From positions 1-35,533 of IMG/VR virus record IMGVR_UViG_3300045738_000960: a DNA stretch of 35,533 nucleotides, one strand, 5' to 3'. Made by a program: the position numbers and the translations under genes. The notes below the pieces were generated by a model that saw nothing but the letters and a program-made list of their open reading frames with translations, did no database searches and was not told the origin of the DNA. The DNA is from a virus. Shown here piece after piece: positions 13,222 to 21,129 of this stretch. How positions within the stretch are numbered: position 1 is the stretch's first letter; every line of letters begins with the position of its first letter.

Positions 13222-13971
13222 TTACGCGGTGAATTCCCCGACTATGGCCCGCTGGGCCCGGTCGGAGATTAACGATTGTTTTTCTGCTCGGACCAGGTCC
13301 ACATAGACCGTCCCGACGCCCCCGGAGCTGGTGGCCTCCAGACCCACGCTCACCTTGACCTGGGTGGTACTGGCGGGAGCTGTGAGCCCCTCTATGTCCC
13401 CGCTGAACGTGATAGGGAAGGTGTACGGGAATCCCGTATGGGTCCTCTCAAAAATGGAGGATGTGGCGGTGAATTCTTTAACGTCCGTTTGGAGGACTGA
13501 GGACCCACTGTCCAGCCACTCCACCCGGACAAATGCTTTGCAGTTGGTGAGAGCTGTGACCTTGACCCATGCCTCAAAGCTCCAGGAGTCCGATACCGCC
13601 GCCGTTAGGGTCTGGGTGCGTTTTAGGTCACCCGTCCCCGTGGACGCCGTCATATCGACCTTGAGGGACGCCATGGAGGCATATAGCGTTTTGCTCTGAG
13701 CTATGGACCTGGCGGTGGTCCCGGTTATCCCAGAGTCCACCACCTCGGTCCAGGAGGTGAGGTCATCGGTAAAGTTGGGATTGAGCAGCTCATTGGTGAC
13801 CACCAGATAGGGGCCGCTCCGCTGGGAGATTTCGGTGGCCGCCTCGGTCAGACCGAGGGCCTCCAGCTGCCGGACGAACTGCTGGAGGACCTCCTCATCG
13901 GAGGTCTGGATGCGGCGGGACTGATTGTCAATCATCCGCAGGCGCTCAAATAGCGTGTCTCGGTTGACCAT
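13222..13971 (-). CDS. Tail-tip protein with carbohydrate-binding-like domain
   Basis: A 249-residue protein. A charged helical N-terminus (residues 1-50) is followed by a beta-sandwich-like region beginning LLNPNFTDDLTSWTEV. This Asn-x-Asn-Phe-x-Trp opening is typical of CBM4/9-like carbohydrate-binding or galactose-binding jelly rolls. Its ATG overlaps the stop of the hub gene as TAATG. It probably contacts host surface sugars or links the fibre to the hub. The fold is inferred from sequence pattern only. Confidence 0.6.
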   Translation of the reverse strand: MVNRDTLFERLRMIDNQSRRIQTSDEEVLQQFVRQLEALGLTEAATEISQRSGPYLVVTNELLNPNFTDDLTSWTEVVDSGITGTTARSIAQSKTLYASMASLKVDMTASTGTGDLKRTQTLTAAVSDSWSFEAWVKVTALTNCKAFVRVEWLDSGSSVLQTDVKEFTATSSIFERTHTGFPYTFPITFSGDIEGLTAPASTTQVKVSVGLEATSSGGVGTVYVDLVRAEKQSLISDRAQRAIVGEFTA

Positions 13972-15308
13972 TAGACGGCCCGCAGCTGGAGGGTGTACTC
14001 GGCCACGGTCCCGCCCAGGAGGTGGGTGGTGACCTTTTCCACCAGGTAGTCCACCGGGCTGCCGGTGGAGCCAATGCCCAGGATGGTATTGACCATGCCC
14101 AGGTTTTTGCCTGCCACCACCCCGTCCTTTTGGGTCCGGCATGTGAGGCGCTCGGCCTCATCGCTTAGGTCATCCAGCTCGGCCTTGGCCCGGAGGACTA
14201 CATGCTCATCCGAGACCAGGGTGACATCCTTGATTGAGTGGCCATACTTGAGACCCAGGAGGAGGATGCTGGCGGCGTCATCCTCCTGATGGATGAGGGC
14301 CCGGAGCCGGTCTCCCTGGATGCGGAAGCTATGCTCCAGGTTGGGCGGAGCTGTCGCAAATTCCAGGGCCCTGGCTGCCGGGTCCCATAGGGTGTCAAAG
14401 GTGGAGAGGGTGTCGGTGGACCCCGCTATCCCCACGGTCAGCTCTGTCTCAGCTCCCCACGCCGGGGCGGCGTCGGCCCCGTCATTCTTGTAAACCCTTA
14501 TTTTGGTATTGCCAGCGGAGGCCTGCCAGAGGGCCCCCACGTTGAAAAGCGTTTTGATGCCATCGGCGTCCCGGTCGGTGTCATCCAGGTCCAGGTCCGC
14601 GAATAGCTCCCGGAGGAATGACCCCTCCACGGTGACGCTATTGACCAGCTTGGTGATGGAGAATACCTGGTCCAGCCCGAAGTAGGGAAAGGAGGCCGAA
14701 TCATCCGGGGAGTCCGATAGGTGGAAGCTGTGGGAGGTGGCCCCGATGGGCTCATATACCAGGACCTTGAAAGGGTCCACATACCAGACCCATTTAGCCG
14801 CCATGTCCTTGAGCGTGTCCAGGATGTCCCGGATGGTGTTCCGCTTGAACTGAAGGAACTGAGTATTGGCGTTGCCCACCAGGACCTTGGCGGAGGTGAC
14901 GGTGAATCCGTAGCCCAGGAGGTTGGTCTCGGACTTGGCGAAGATGCCGTCCGTAGCGTCCGAGATTATGAACTGGTCAGACTTGCCTCGGTATTTCTCA
15001 TTGACCAGCGCCTTGTCAGTCAAGAAAATCCAGGACAGCGCTTTGCATCGGAGGGTCCGCCCCAGGCCTTTGGTCTTGTAGAGGACCTCGGTGACGATGC
15101 CTCCGAAGCGCCGGTCCAGGGCGTCATTAAAGTCCTCAATGAGGCACTCAACTCCCCTGGTCACCGTGATGGCGTTGGTGGGGTCATCCAGTATAAATAT
15201 GGCGTGGTCCAGCTTGCCGTGGGCGTTGGTCTCAAAGGACCATTCCTGCTCCAGGAGGTTGGCCTGCCGCTCGGTCCCGTCTATCTTGAGGCGTATCTTG
15301 AGGGACAT
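13971..15308 (-). CDS. Distal tail / baseplate hub protein
   Basis: A 445-residue protein following the tape measure gene by two bases. The N-terminal 100 residues (SLKIRLKIDG, then GVECLIEDFNDAL) resemble the opening beta-barrel of tail hub proteins related to T4 gp27 and phage Mu gpP. The central part (residues 150-220) has the pattern of the second hub barrel with a helical insertion, and the end is again beta-rich (VDYLVEKVTTHLL). No separate Dit-like gene is evident, so this protein may close the tail tube and dock the fibre complex. No peptidase or lysozyme motif seen. Confidence 0.6.
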   Translation of the reverse strand: MSLKIRLKIDGTERQANLLEQEWSFETNAHGKLDHAIFILDDPTNAITVTRGVECLIEDFNDALDRRFGGIVTEVLYKTKGLGRTLRCKALSWIFLTDKALVNEKYRGKSDQFIISDATDGIFAKSETNLLGYGFTVTSAKVLVGNANTQFLQFKRNTIRDILDTLKDMAAKWVWYVDPFKVLVYEPIGATSHSFHLSDSPDDSASFPYFGLDQVFSITKLVNSVTVEGSFLRELFADLDLDDTDRDADGIKTLFNVGALWQASAGNTKIRVYKNDGADAAPAWGAETELTVGIAGSTDTLSTFDTLWDPAARALEFATAPPNLEHSFRIQGDRLRALIHQEDDAASILLLGLKYGHSIKDVTLVSDEHVVLRAKAELDDLSDEAERLTCRTQKDGVVAGKNLGMVNTILGIGSTGSPVDYLVEKVTTHLLGGTVAEYTLQLRAV

Positions 15309-15310
15309 GG

Positions 15311-16834
15311 CTACCCTATCCCGATGCTGGGCTCTCGGATGGTCAGCTCCTCACCCATGGCCTCCACCACCAGGTCCGCCACCCGCTGCCCGCCGATGTT
15401 GACCACCAGGGGAGCGGAGACCCTCCGGGAGCTGGTCGGCTGGCCGACCCCGAAGCCGAGGTCATCATCGTTGATGGTGGTGCCTAGAATGTCCGCCTCG
15501 GCCAGCGTCCTGCCTCCACGAAAGGCCAGCGCACGTTGGTTGACGGTGGCGCCAAACGGGTCAGCCTCGGCCAGCGTCCTGCCTCCACGAAAGGCCAGCC
15601 CACGGGCCCTTGACGCTGCTGCGGCATTGCCCTGTAGCGCCCTGGTGGCAACTGCCACCCGGTCCAGCTGGGCTATGGCATCATCCGCGAACTGCCCATA
15701 GTTGCCCACGGCATCCTTGAGGATGCGGTCAATCCCCATCTGAAACTGGCGGAGGGTTATCTCCCCATTGAGGTACTGGTCCCTTAATTCTTGCAGCTCA
15801 TCCCTCACCTCGGGATTGACAAAGCGCCAGGCCTCAATGGCGTCCTGTGTCGCGCTCTGGACCGAGGCGGCCCAATCCTCATTGGGTTTGATGGCCCCGG
15901 ATAGGAGCCCGATGAGGATGTCCGTATTCTCCTGGAGTGCGCCCTTGTAATCGTTATCTGACTGGCGGCGCTCCTTGTTTTGGATGAGGTAGTCCGCCAG
16001 GGCATCCTTCTGCTCCTGGGAGAGACCCTCCAGGATTCTAAGGACCAGCTCCTTGTGCTGCCCAAACGCCTCCCCGGTGGCCTCCACATCATGGACCAGG
16101 GCGCTCCATATCTCCTCGGAAGTTTTACCAAAACTCTCGGACCCGTTGGCCATGCTACGGATAGCCCCGAGGACCTCTGATTTGACCTCAATGGCTTGGT
16201 CTGAGAGGCGTGCCATCTCGGCGGTGAACTCCCCGAAGGACGTGATAGGCCGACTGAGGAGGGCGCTGATAGGACCAAAGTTACCCTGCAAGGCCTCCCC
16301 TATGGCGTTCATGGCCTTTGATGCGTCGACCCCTTTGTCAGTGAGCAGCTGCACAAATTCCGCAAAGCGGGACCGGGTGGCGGCGTCCATGTTGGCCAAG
16401 AATCCCTGCATCTCAAAGTCCAGACCGGGGAGGGCCTGGAAGGCCAAGCGCCCCAAACTGGAACGCAGCTCATCGACCGAGGAGCGGGCATTGTCGGCGG
16501 AGAATCCTGAGAGCATGAGCCGATTGCGGAATCCCTCGGCGGCGTCGGAGGACTTCTTTTGCTCTGCCCTCCAGGACTTGAGCTTATTGATGCCAAAGGA
16601 GAGCCCGAGCCCCACCCCGGTGACCGCTATCCCCAGGAGCCCCATGCCGCCCACCAGCCCCACCATGGGGCCCAGGACCCCGGAGGCCTGGGAGCCGAGG
16701 GCTCCCATGGAGGTGGACATGGCCACCACCGAGGATTGCATCCGCCCCATATTGCGCCGGGCGTTTTGAAGGACCGGAGACATCCGGTCCTTGGCCGTAA
16801 GGGTGACACTAACGTCAGTTGCTCGGGTGGTCAT
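15311..16834 (-). CDS. Tail tape measure protein
   Basis: A 507-residue protein. Near the N-terminus lies a DVSVTLTAKDRMSPVL segment typical of tape measure openings. A long Gly/Ala/Met-rich hydrophobic region (about 45-85) provides membrane segments used during genome entry, and a long helical body follows. Near the C-terminus are two copies of a 23-residue unit (AFRGGRTLAEAD). At this length a short tail of roughly 75 nm would be expected from the usual tape measure relation. GGAGAGGTAA precedes the ATG, and the start lies inside the end of the chaperone frames, typical for this locus. Confidence 0.9.
   Translation of the reverse strand: MTTRATDVSVTLTAKDRMSPVLQNARRNMGRMQSSVVAMSTSMGALGSQASGVLGPMVGLVGGMGLLGIAVTGVGLGLSFGINKLKSWRAEQKKSSDAAEGFRNRLMLSGFSADNARSSVDELRSSLGRLAFQALPGLDFEMQGFLANMDAATRSRFAEFVQLLTDKGVDASKAMNAIGEALQGNFGPISALLSRPITSFGEFTAEMARLSDQAIEVKSEVLGAIRSMANGSESFGKTSEEIWSALVHDVEATGEAFGQHKELVLRILEGLSQEQKDALADYLIQNKERRQSDNDYKGALQENTDILIGLLSGAIKPNEDWAASVQSATQDAIEAWRFVNPEVRDELQELRDQYLNGEITLRQFQMGIDRILKDAVGNYGQFADDAIAQLDRVAVATRALQGNAAAASRARGLAFRGGRTLAEADPFGATVNQRALAFRGGRTLAEADILGTTINDDDLGFGVGQPTSSRRVSAPLVVNIGGQRVADLVVEAMGEELTIREPSIGIG
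15495..15599 (-). repeat. 69-base tandem duplication in the tape measure gene
   Basis: The same 36 bases occur at 15495-15530 and 15564-15599, an offset of 69 bases or 23 codons. They encode consecutive copies of a unit around AFRGGRTLAEAD near the C-terminus of the tape measure protein. The identity at DNA level points to a recent in-frame duplication. Confidence 0.9.
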
Positions 16835-17381
16835 TTACCTCTCCGGGGGTGTTTCCTTGCCGTCGCCTCGGCCACCATGGCCAATTTAATCTCCTCAATA
16901 ATGTCCTTTGGGGTGGCTCGGTATTCCCAATATGTCCACCGAGTCTCTCTAAGGATGTGGGCCCGGATGAGCCATCGGTCTGGCTTGGAGCTGAGTCCTG
17001 AATAGAAGTTGACAGCTCGCCACTTGCGGTCCGTATAGCTCTCAGGTCCTCCGCTTCCATCTCCAGCAGAGCCGCCCATCCTAAAGGGTAGAGCCGGGCC
17101 ATCACCTCCTCCCGGAGGGCTCCCGCGTTTTCACTTTTGAGGGCCCGGATGTGGTCCAGGGTGACCGGCTCCAGGACCTCCCCGTCCTTGCGTTCGATGC
17201 GGACGGTGGCCAGCTGCATGAGCTTGCCCGCCCAGAGCGCCCCTCCGGTCCCGCCCATCTTGCGGTCATACTCATAGAGGTCCTCATCAATCCCCTGGCT
17301 AAGGTCCACGAGGATGACCGCCTTGTCTCCATTCGGCAGGGTGATGGTGACGGTCTCACCGCCAAATAAACTGTCCTCCAC
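16815..17381 (-). CDS. Tail assembly chaperone, zero-frame product (gpG-like)
   Basis: A frame of 188 codons starting at GTG 17381, with AGGAGGG seven bases upstream. It begins VEDSLFGGETVTITLPNGDKAV and occupies the position of the gpG chaperone of lambda-like phages, between tail tube and tape measure. The first 100 residues look like real protein. Beyond the slip site at 17082-17088 the zero frame stays open but looks less protein-like (Arg/Pro-rich end), whereas the -1 frame looks genuine. The zero-frame protein without an early stop is unusual; normally it ends soon after the slip site. Confidence 0.75.
   Translation of the reverse strand: MEDSLFGGETVTITLPNGDKAVILVDLSQGIDEDLYEYDRKMGGTGGALWAGKLMQLATVRIERKDGEVLEPVTLDHIRALKSENAGALREEVMARLYPLGWAALLEMEAEDLRAIRTASGELSTSIQDSAPSQTDGSSGPTSLERLGGHIGNTEPPQRTLLRRLNWPWWPRRRQGNTPGEVNDHPSN
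16831..17082 (-). CDS. Tail assembly chaperone, -1 frame extension (gpT-like part of gpG-T)
   Basis: After a -1 shift at C CCT TTA, translation continues for 83 residues (starting R-M-G-G-S-A-G-D) and ends in the ribosome binding site region of the tape measure gene. The sequence after the Gly-rich linker (DRKWRAVNFYSGLSSKPDRW, then WTYWEYRATPKDIIEEI) is typical of the T domain, which recruits the tape measure during tail assembly. Fused to the first 100 zero-frame residues it would give a 183-residue gpG-T protein. An ATG opens this frame at 17079, but the slippery heptamer makes frameshifting the better explanation. Confidence 0.8.
   Translation of the reverse strand, partial: RMGGSAGDGSGGPESYTDRKWRAVNFYSGLSSKPDRWLIRAHILRETRWTYWEYRATPKDIIEEIKLAMVAEATARKHPRRGK
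17082..17088 (-). other. Programmed -1 ribosomal frameshift site CCCTTTA
   Basis: The heptamer reads C CCT TTA in the zero frame of the chaperone gene, counted from the GTG at 17381 (codons 99 and 100). This fits the X XXY YYZ rule for tandem slippage. The downstream -1 frame starts at AGG ATG and remains open to 16831. I did not identify a convincing downstream pseudoknot by eye. Confidence 0.85.
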
Positions 17382-17400
17382 TTTGGGTCCCTCCTGTGAT

Positions 17401-18393
17401 TTAAGAAACTGCCACTGTGGTGTTGCGGACCGTGATGCGCATGTCCCGCCCGGAGGTCGGGTCATGGTAGGCCCGGCCTGAGAGCCGGATGACGTTCTCC
17501 CCGTCCTGCTCGGTGAATAGCTCCGGGGCCTCGGTGTACCTCATCGAGAAGTCAAAGGTGACGGTGAAGATGAGGGAGGCTCCAGCGGTGGAGCCCTGAA
17601 TGACCAGCTGGAGGAACATGAGGGTACCTGCCGCAAACTTGTCATACTCCGCCTCACCGCTGGCGTTATGCTTGAACACCAGCTCAATCTCGGCAGCCCG
17701 CTTGCTCTCGGCCACGGCCCCGAACTCCAGGCCCCCGTCCGCGTAGCGTGTCGGGCCGAATCCGGTGGGGATTCGGATGCTGGCGCTTATGAGGCTGGCG
17801 CTTACCTGGGTGGTCCCAACGCCGGACCAGGTGGTGTCCATATAAATCTTGGTTTTCTGCCCGATGACCTCCTCCACCGTGGGGGCCGTGAGGGCCCCGG
17901 TAAAGGTGGACTTGGCCGGGAAGTTGCCGAAGATTTCAGCTCCCATCTGCCAGCTCTCCCCCATGGCAAAGGAGAAGGACAGCTCGGAGGCCATGCAGAA
18001 CACGGACTCATATTCCTGCTGGCCGTCCCCGTATTCGATGGTGTAGGAATTGGCCACCGCCAGGGCCGTGAGGGTCGGCTCAAAGACGTGGTCATAAACC
18101 GTGGGGTTACCACCGGAGTCCGGCCTTGTGGTGGTGACGGCCCCGATGCCCATGTCCAGCAGATAGATGAGCTGCTGGAAGGTCATAATGCCCTCAAAGC
18201 TCAAGGAGGCCTGCTGGCCCACGTTGGTCTGCCGGTGGAGTAGGGCCAGGCTATTGCGCTCCTCATCCTCCGGCATGGACCAGGTTATCTCCGGGGTCAT
18301 GGTGAGGCGGCCCAGCAGGACTATGTCAGCTGCTACGCCGGTCCCCCTGGTGGCCTCGGCCCCTATCTGGATGCGATTGTGTGCGGTGGTCAT
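17401..18393 (-). CDS. Major tail (tube) protein
   Basis: A 330-residue protein in the position of the tail tube gene, between the tail terminator and the chaperone pair. It starts TTAHNRIQIGAEATRGTGVAAD, a common opening of siphovirus tube proteins, and is beta-rich with repeated Phe/Tyr-containing strands (for example ELSFSFAMGESWQMG). Hexameric rings of this protein would stack to form the tail tube. The ATG at 18393 starts four bases after the preceding stop. The assignment rests on both position and character. Confidence 0.85.
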   Translation of the reverse strand: MTTAHNRIQIGAEATRGTGVAADIVLLGRLTMTPEITWSMPEDEERNSLALLHRQTNVGQQASLSFEGIMTFQQLIYLLDMGIGAVTTTRPDSGGNPTVYDHVFEPTLTALAVANSYTIEYGDGQQEYESVFCMASELSFSFAMGESWQMGAEIFGNFPAKSTFTGALTAPTVEEVIGQKTKIYMDTTWSGVGTTQVSASLISASIRIPTGFGPTRYADGGLEFGAVAESKRAAEIELVFKHNASGEAEYDKFAAGTLMFLQLVIQGSTAGASLIFTVTFDFSMRYTEAPELFTEQDGENVIRLSGRAYHDPTSGRDMRITVRNTTVAVS

Positions 18394-18396
18394 TGG

Positions 18397-18606
18397 TTAC
18401 TCCTCGGGCTCGGGGTTGGATGTGTCCTGGTCCGGCTCGGGGACCTGGTCCAGGGCCGGGGCCTGATAGGGGTCTTTCCACTGGCAATATCCCCGCTTGC
18501 CGGGGGCCAGGGAGACCGCAGCTCCGGCCCTTTTGGCCATTGAGCCGTGAGGGCCGCAGAGGTCCAGCTGGCCGTCCGTGTGGGTCCTGTTTTCTGTGCA
18601 GCTCAT
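18397..18606 (-). CDS. Small protein between tail terminator and tube genes
   Basis: A 69-residue protein with three Cys residues (positions 3, 17 and 40) and an acidic Pro-rich end (PEPDQDTSNPEPEE). GGAG lies just upstream of the ATG at 18606. A metal site is possible but the Cys spacing is not a standard knuckle. Not recognised; it may be a small virion or assembly factor. Confidence 0.55.
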   Translation of the reverse strand: MSCTENRTHTDGQLDLCGPHGSMAKRAGAAVSLAPGKRGYCQWKDPYQAPALDQVPEPDQDTSNPEPEE

Positions 18607-18613
18607 GGCTCTC

Positions 18614-19042
18614 CTATGGGTCATTTTTGATGACGTTGATTTCAAAGGTGGAGGCGTACTCCCAGAAGTCGTCCCCGTTATCCACTCCCCGCTCCGGCTG
18701 GGTGGAGGTGATGACCTCGGCATAGGTCACCGAGCCATTGAGGGTATCGTCCGTTTTGACCGCTGCCCGGAGGGACTCAGTCCCGGTGGCCGAGCGGTAC
18801 TCATCCATTTTGTCCTCCATCTCAGTCATGTCCCGGATGTCGATGTAGAGGGTGGCCAGGACGTTGAATCGAGTGTCATCAATGCGCGGAGTCCGCACAT
18901 AGTTGAGGTCCCCCACCGGATGGATGACCAGGCAGGGGTACTCCTTGGGGTGGTCCGGCTCATTCACGTAGACGGTGAAGTCGGTTAAGGCCGCCTCCAC
19001 CACCGTCTTGATTCCGGCCCGTATGTCTGAGAGCTTGGACAT
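18614..19042 (-). CDS. Tail terminator / tail completion protein
   Basis: A 142-residue protein of the size and character of siphovirus tail terminators (lambda gpU, HK97 gp10 neighbours). It opens with a helix (SKLSDIRAGIKTVVEAAL) followed by alternating strands, with an EYPCLVIHP segment and a central acidic helix. It lies between the neck protein and the tube protein, exactly where this function is expected. Its start overlaps the preceding stop by one base (TGATG). Confidence 0.75.
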   Translation of the reverse strand: MSKLSDIRAGIKTVVEAALTDFTVYVNEPDHPKEYPCLVIHPVGDLNYVRTPRIDDTRFNVLATLYIDIRDMTEMEDKMDEYRSATGTESLRAAVKTDDTLNGSVTYAEVITSTQPERGVDNGDDFWEYASTFEINVIKNDP

Positions 19043-19428
19043 CAGCGCCCCTTGGCGATGATGCGGGCTATCTCTTTCCCTGCATCATTGGCGAATGTGA
19101 ATATTACTTTTTTGCTCCGGCGGAGCGTCCCCCGGAATGGCTTGCGGGCCTTCTGCCCGTGGCCTGGGGCGCCGTATTCGTATATGCGGACGTAAAACTC
19201 CTTTGAGAAAATCTTGACAAATCGCGGGACGCGGGCGGTGTCCAGCTCGGACTGGATACTCCCTCGGCCTACCCCGGTCCGGCGTCGGATGCGCCGCTTG
19301 ATGCGGGGGACCAGATGGTCCCGGCCCCGGAGTAGGTAGCGCCGGACCGGCAGCCGGACGGCGTTGGGGTTGCCCAGGTTCCGCTCCAGCTCCTTGGCCC
19401 CTCGGATGTTGACGCTCATGGTCACCAT
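19042..19428 (-). CDS. HK97 gp10-like neck protein
   Basis: A 128-residue basic protein. It carries the family pattern of HK97 gp10-type proteins: an Arg-rich N-terminal half that forms the helix on the portal side (VPRIKRRIRRRTGVGRG) and a C-terminal YEYGAPGHGQKARKPFRG segment, where a Tyr-Gly-x5-Pro turn is typical. These proteins join the head connector to the tail. The start overlaps the connector gene stop; the second Met (residue 4) is an alternative start. Confidence 0.8.
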   Translation of the reverse strand: MVTMSVNIRGAKELERNLGNPNAVRLPVRRYLLRGRDHLVPRIKRRIRRRTGVGRGSIQSELDTARVPRFVKIFSKEFYVRIYEYGAPGHGQKARKPFRGTLRRSKKVIFTFANDAGKEIARIIAKGR

Positions 19429-20246
19429 ACGCGGAACGGGGCCAGCAGCTCCTGGACATCAAAGTCCATCCCGACCCATGGCCGGGTGGTCCCGGAGCCG
19501 GTGTAGCCCCCCTCATCGGAGTAGCCGGTGACCCCTCGGGTCCGCATCCGGGTGGCGTGCATTAGGGTGCCCTCCACCACGTCCTTGGGGTAGCGGTAGA
19601 CATCCACCACGGCGTCATCCGCGTGGGTGGCGGCGGTGGTCCCGTTGACGCCCCGGACCACGGTGAGGGTGTTGCTGGTGATGGACTCTATATACATCTG
19701 CTCTGAGTCCACCAGGATGGTCTGGAGGACCTCAAAATCCGCCCCGGAGTCCACGTCTATGGCGGTCTCGGTGGCGTCCAGGGCCTCGGCCATGAGGCTG
19801 GCATTACGGACCAGGTCCTCAAAGTATCCCCACTTGCCGACTATCTCCACGCCCCTGCGGACGGACGGGAAGTTATTGTCCCCTCGGGGGGTCCGGTGGA
19901 CCTCAAAATATGGCCGCTCATTGGCGGCGGCGTTGAAGGGCCAGAGGTCAAAGTCAGTGATGGCCCAGGTGGTCCCATAGGTCCGGTCCTCATCCCCGTC
20001 CGTTTTGAGGGTGGTGACCGCCAGGAGGCCGAGGCCCCGCTGGTCCGCATCCAGGGACAGCTCCCTGGCGCTCTGAGCTGTGAAGTACATGGTGGCCAGG
20101 TAGGTGCGGAGGGTCCTGCGGATATGGGCCTCCACGGACTTGGTGGCCGCCTCCAGCCTGCGGACGTTTATGGCATCATCCGTAGTCTGGGCTATCTTAT
20201 TTTCCGCCTTGTAGGCGTCCAGGGTTACGTAGCTGAAGTCATCCAT
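19422..20246 (-). CDS. Head-tail connector (adaptor) protein
   Basis: A 274-residue protein between the capsid accessory genes and the neck protein. The N-terminal 60 residues form the helical start seen in gp6/gp15-type adaptors (YVTLDAYKAENKI, then RRLEAATKSVEAHIRR). The centre (about 145-210) has a beta-rich insertion (TETAIDVDSGADFEVLQTI) resembling a small structural domain, and the end is again helical (VVEGTLMHATRMRTRG). It is longer than the usual 100-150-residue adaptor because of that insertion. Confidence 0.7.
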   Translation of the reverse strand: MDDFSYVTLDAYKAENKIAQTTDDAINVRRLEAATKSVEAHIRRTLRTYLATMYFTAQSARELSLDADQRGLGLLAVTTLKTDGDEDRTYGTTWAITDFDLWPFNAAANERPYFEVHRTPRGDNNFPSVRRGVEIVGKWGYFEDLVRNASLMAEALDATETAIDVDSGADFEVLQTILVDSEQMYIESITSNTLTVVRGVNGTTAATHADDAVVDVYRYPKDVVEGTLMHATRMRTRGVTGYSDEGGYTGSGTTRPWVGMDFDVQELLAPFRVW

Positions 20247-20274
20247 TTCAAGTCCACCCTCCGCACCATTCTAT

Positions 20275-20314
20275 AAAACGGTAGGCCTGCGGCCAGAGGG
20301 ACAATCCGCAGGCC
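20275..20314 (-). terminator. Rho-independent terminator within the structural operon
   Basis: The minus strand has GGCCTGCGG (20314-20306) pairing with CCGCAGGCC (20292-20284), a perfect 9-base-pair stem with a 13-base loop, followed after five bases by TTTT (20278-20275). It sits in the 96-base gap after the capsid accessory genes and before the connector gene. The offset and short U-run suggest a partial terminator that would lower expression of tail genes relative to capsid genes. Confidence 0.65.
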
Positions 20315-20342
20315 CACATTAGGTCATCCGTCCAGCAGACAC

Positions 20343-20675
20343 TTAGCCCGGCGTAATGGTCTGGTGGAAAACTACCAGGTCCAGGGTCCCCTCTATCCAG
20401 TCCAGACTGATGCCATCGGCGGCGTCCAGGCCGTTGGGCCCATACCAGGCCCCTTTTGAGTCACTGGCCGCCAAGGTGAACGGGACCAGGACCGTACCAG
20501 CGGCCCCGGTGGCCGCGTTCTTGATATTGCCGGACGCCAGCGCCGGGGTCCCGTCGCTCTCCATAGCGGCCCACCCCATGAGCCGGAGGCCCACGGCGGC
20601 GGCTACTATGGCGTCATCATCGGCCACGTTGGCCAGGGACGGGGTGGCTGTGATTGCTTCTCCTAATTTAGCCAT
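20343..20675 (-). CDS. Small capsid-region structural protein
   Basis: A 110-residue Ala/Gly-rich protein with a helical start (KLGEAITATPSLANVADDDAI) and a beta-rich second half containing Trp residues. The ATG overlaps the preceding stop (ATGGCTAA) and has GGAGCC upstream. Its location, directly after the zinc-finger protein and before a terminator, suggests a decoration or head accessory protein. Family not identified. Confidence 0.55.
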   Translation of the reverse strand: MAKLGEAITATPSLANVADDDAIVAAAVGLRLMGWAAMESDGTPALASGNIKNAATGAAGTVLVPFTLAASDSKGAWYGPNGLDAADGISLDWIEGTLDLVVFHQTITPG

Positions 20676-21084
20676 GATTGGCTCCTATGTGCTTGGTCAG
20701 GTCCCCCTTGCGGGAGTAGGCGGGCTGGTCACATAGATGACACTTGAGGCCCTCCGGGTCCGGCTCGGGGTCCCCACCGCCGTCATCAGCTCCCTCAGCA
20801 GCTCCCTGGCTGCCGTCCGGGTCCTCTGACCCACTTGCCCCGTCCGGCCCATCCGGCCCCGCTGTGGAGCCCTGAGCGCCGTCCTGGCCCGTTGCCGGGC
20901 CTGGGGTCGGGATGGTGAGGGCAGCGTCAACGGATGGATTGACCGTTATCTCCCCGGTGGTGGACCGGGTGACCCGGACCGCCTCCTGGAAGTCCTGGTC
21001 CTTTTCGGACTCATCGGGCCACCGGCTCAAGATGACGGTGGATGGGTTGCTGGGGTCGCTTTGTATTTCGATGTCCTTGGCCAT
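20668..21084 (-). CDS. Capsid-region protein with collagen-like linker and C2H2 zinc finger
   Basis: A 138-residue protein with three parts. Residues 1-70 form a beta-rich domain (KDIEIQSDPSNPSTVILSRW). Residues 75-110 are a Gly-Pro-Asp-rich, collagen-like acidic linker. The last 25 residues are a classical zinc finger with C-x2-C-x13-H-x4-H spacing (CHLC, then KHIGANH). I chose the ATG at 21084 because GGAGGT lies five bases upstream; two earlier in-frame ATG codons at 21123 and 21120 lack such a site. C2H2 fingers are rare in bacterial phages, and one encoded among capsid genes is unusual. Confidence 0.7.
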   Translation of the reverse strand: MAKDIEIQSDPSNPSTVILSRWPDESEKDQDFQEAVRVTRSTTGEITVNPSVDAALTIPTPGPATGQDGAQGSTAGPDGPDGASGSEDPDGSQGAAEGADDGGGDPEPDPEGLKCHLCDQPAYSRKGDLTKHIGANHG

Positions 21085-21129
21085 ATCGACCTCCACTTCC
21101 ATGTAGATTTCGTCGGGCATCATGTCGGT

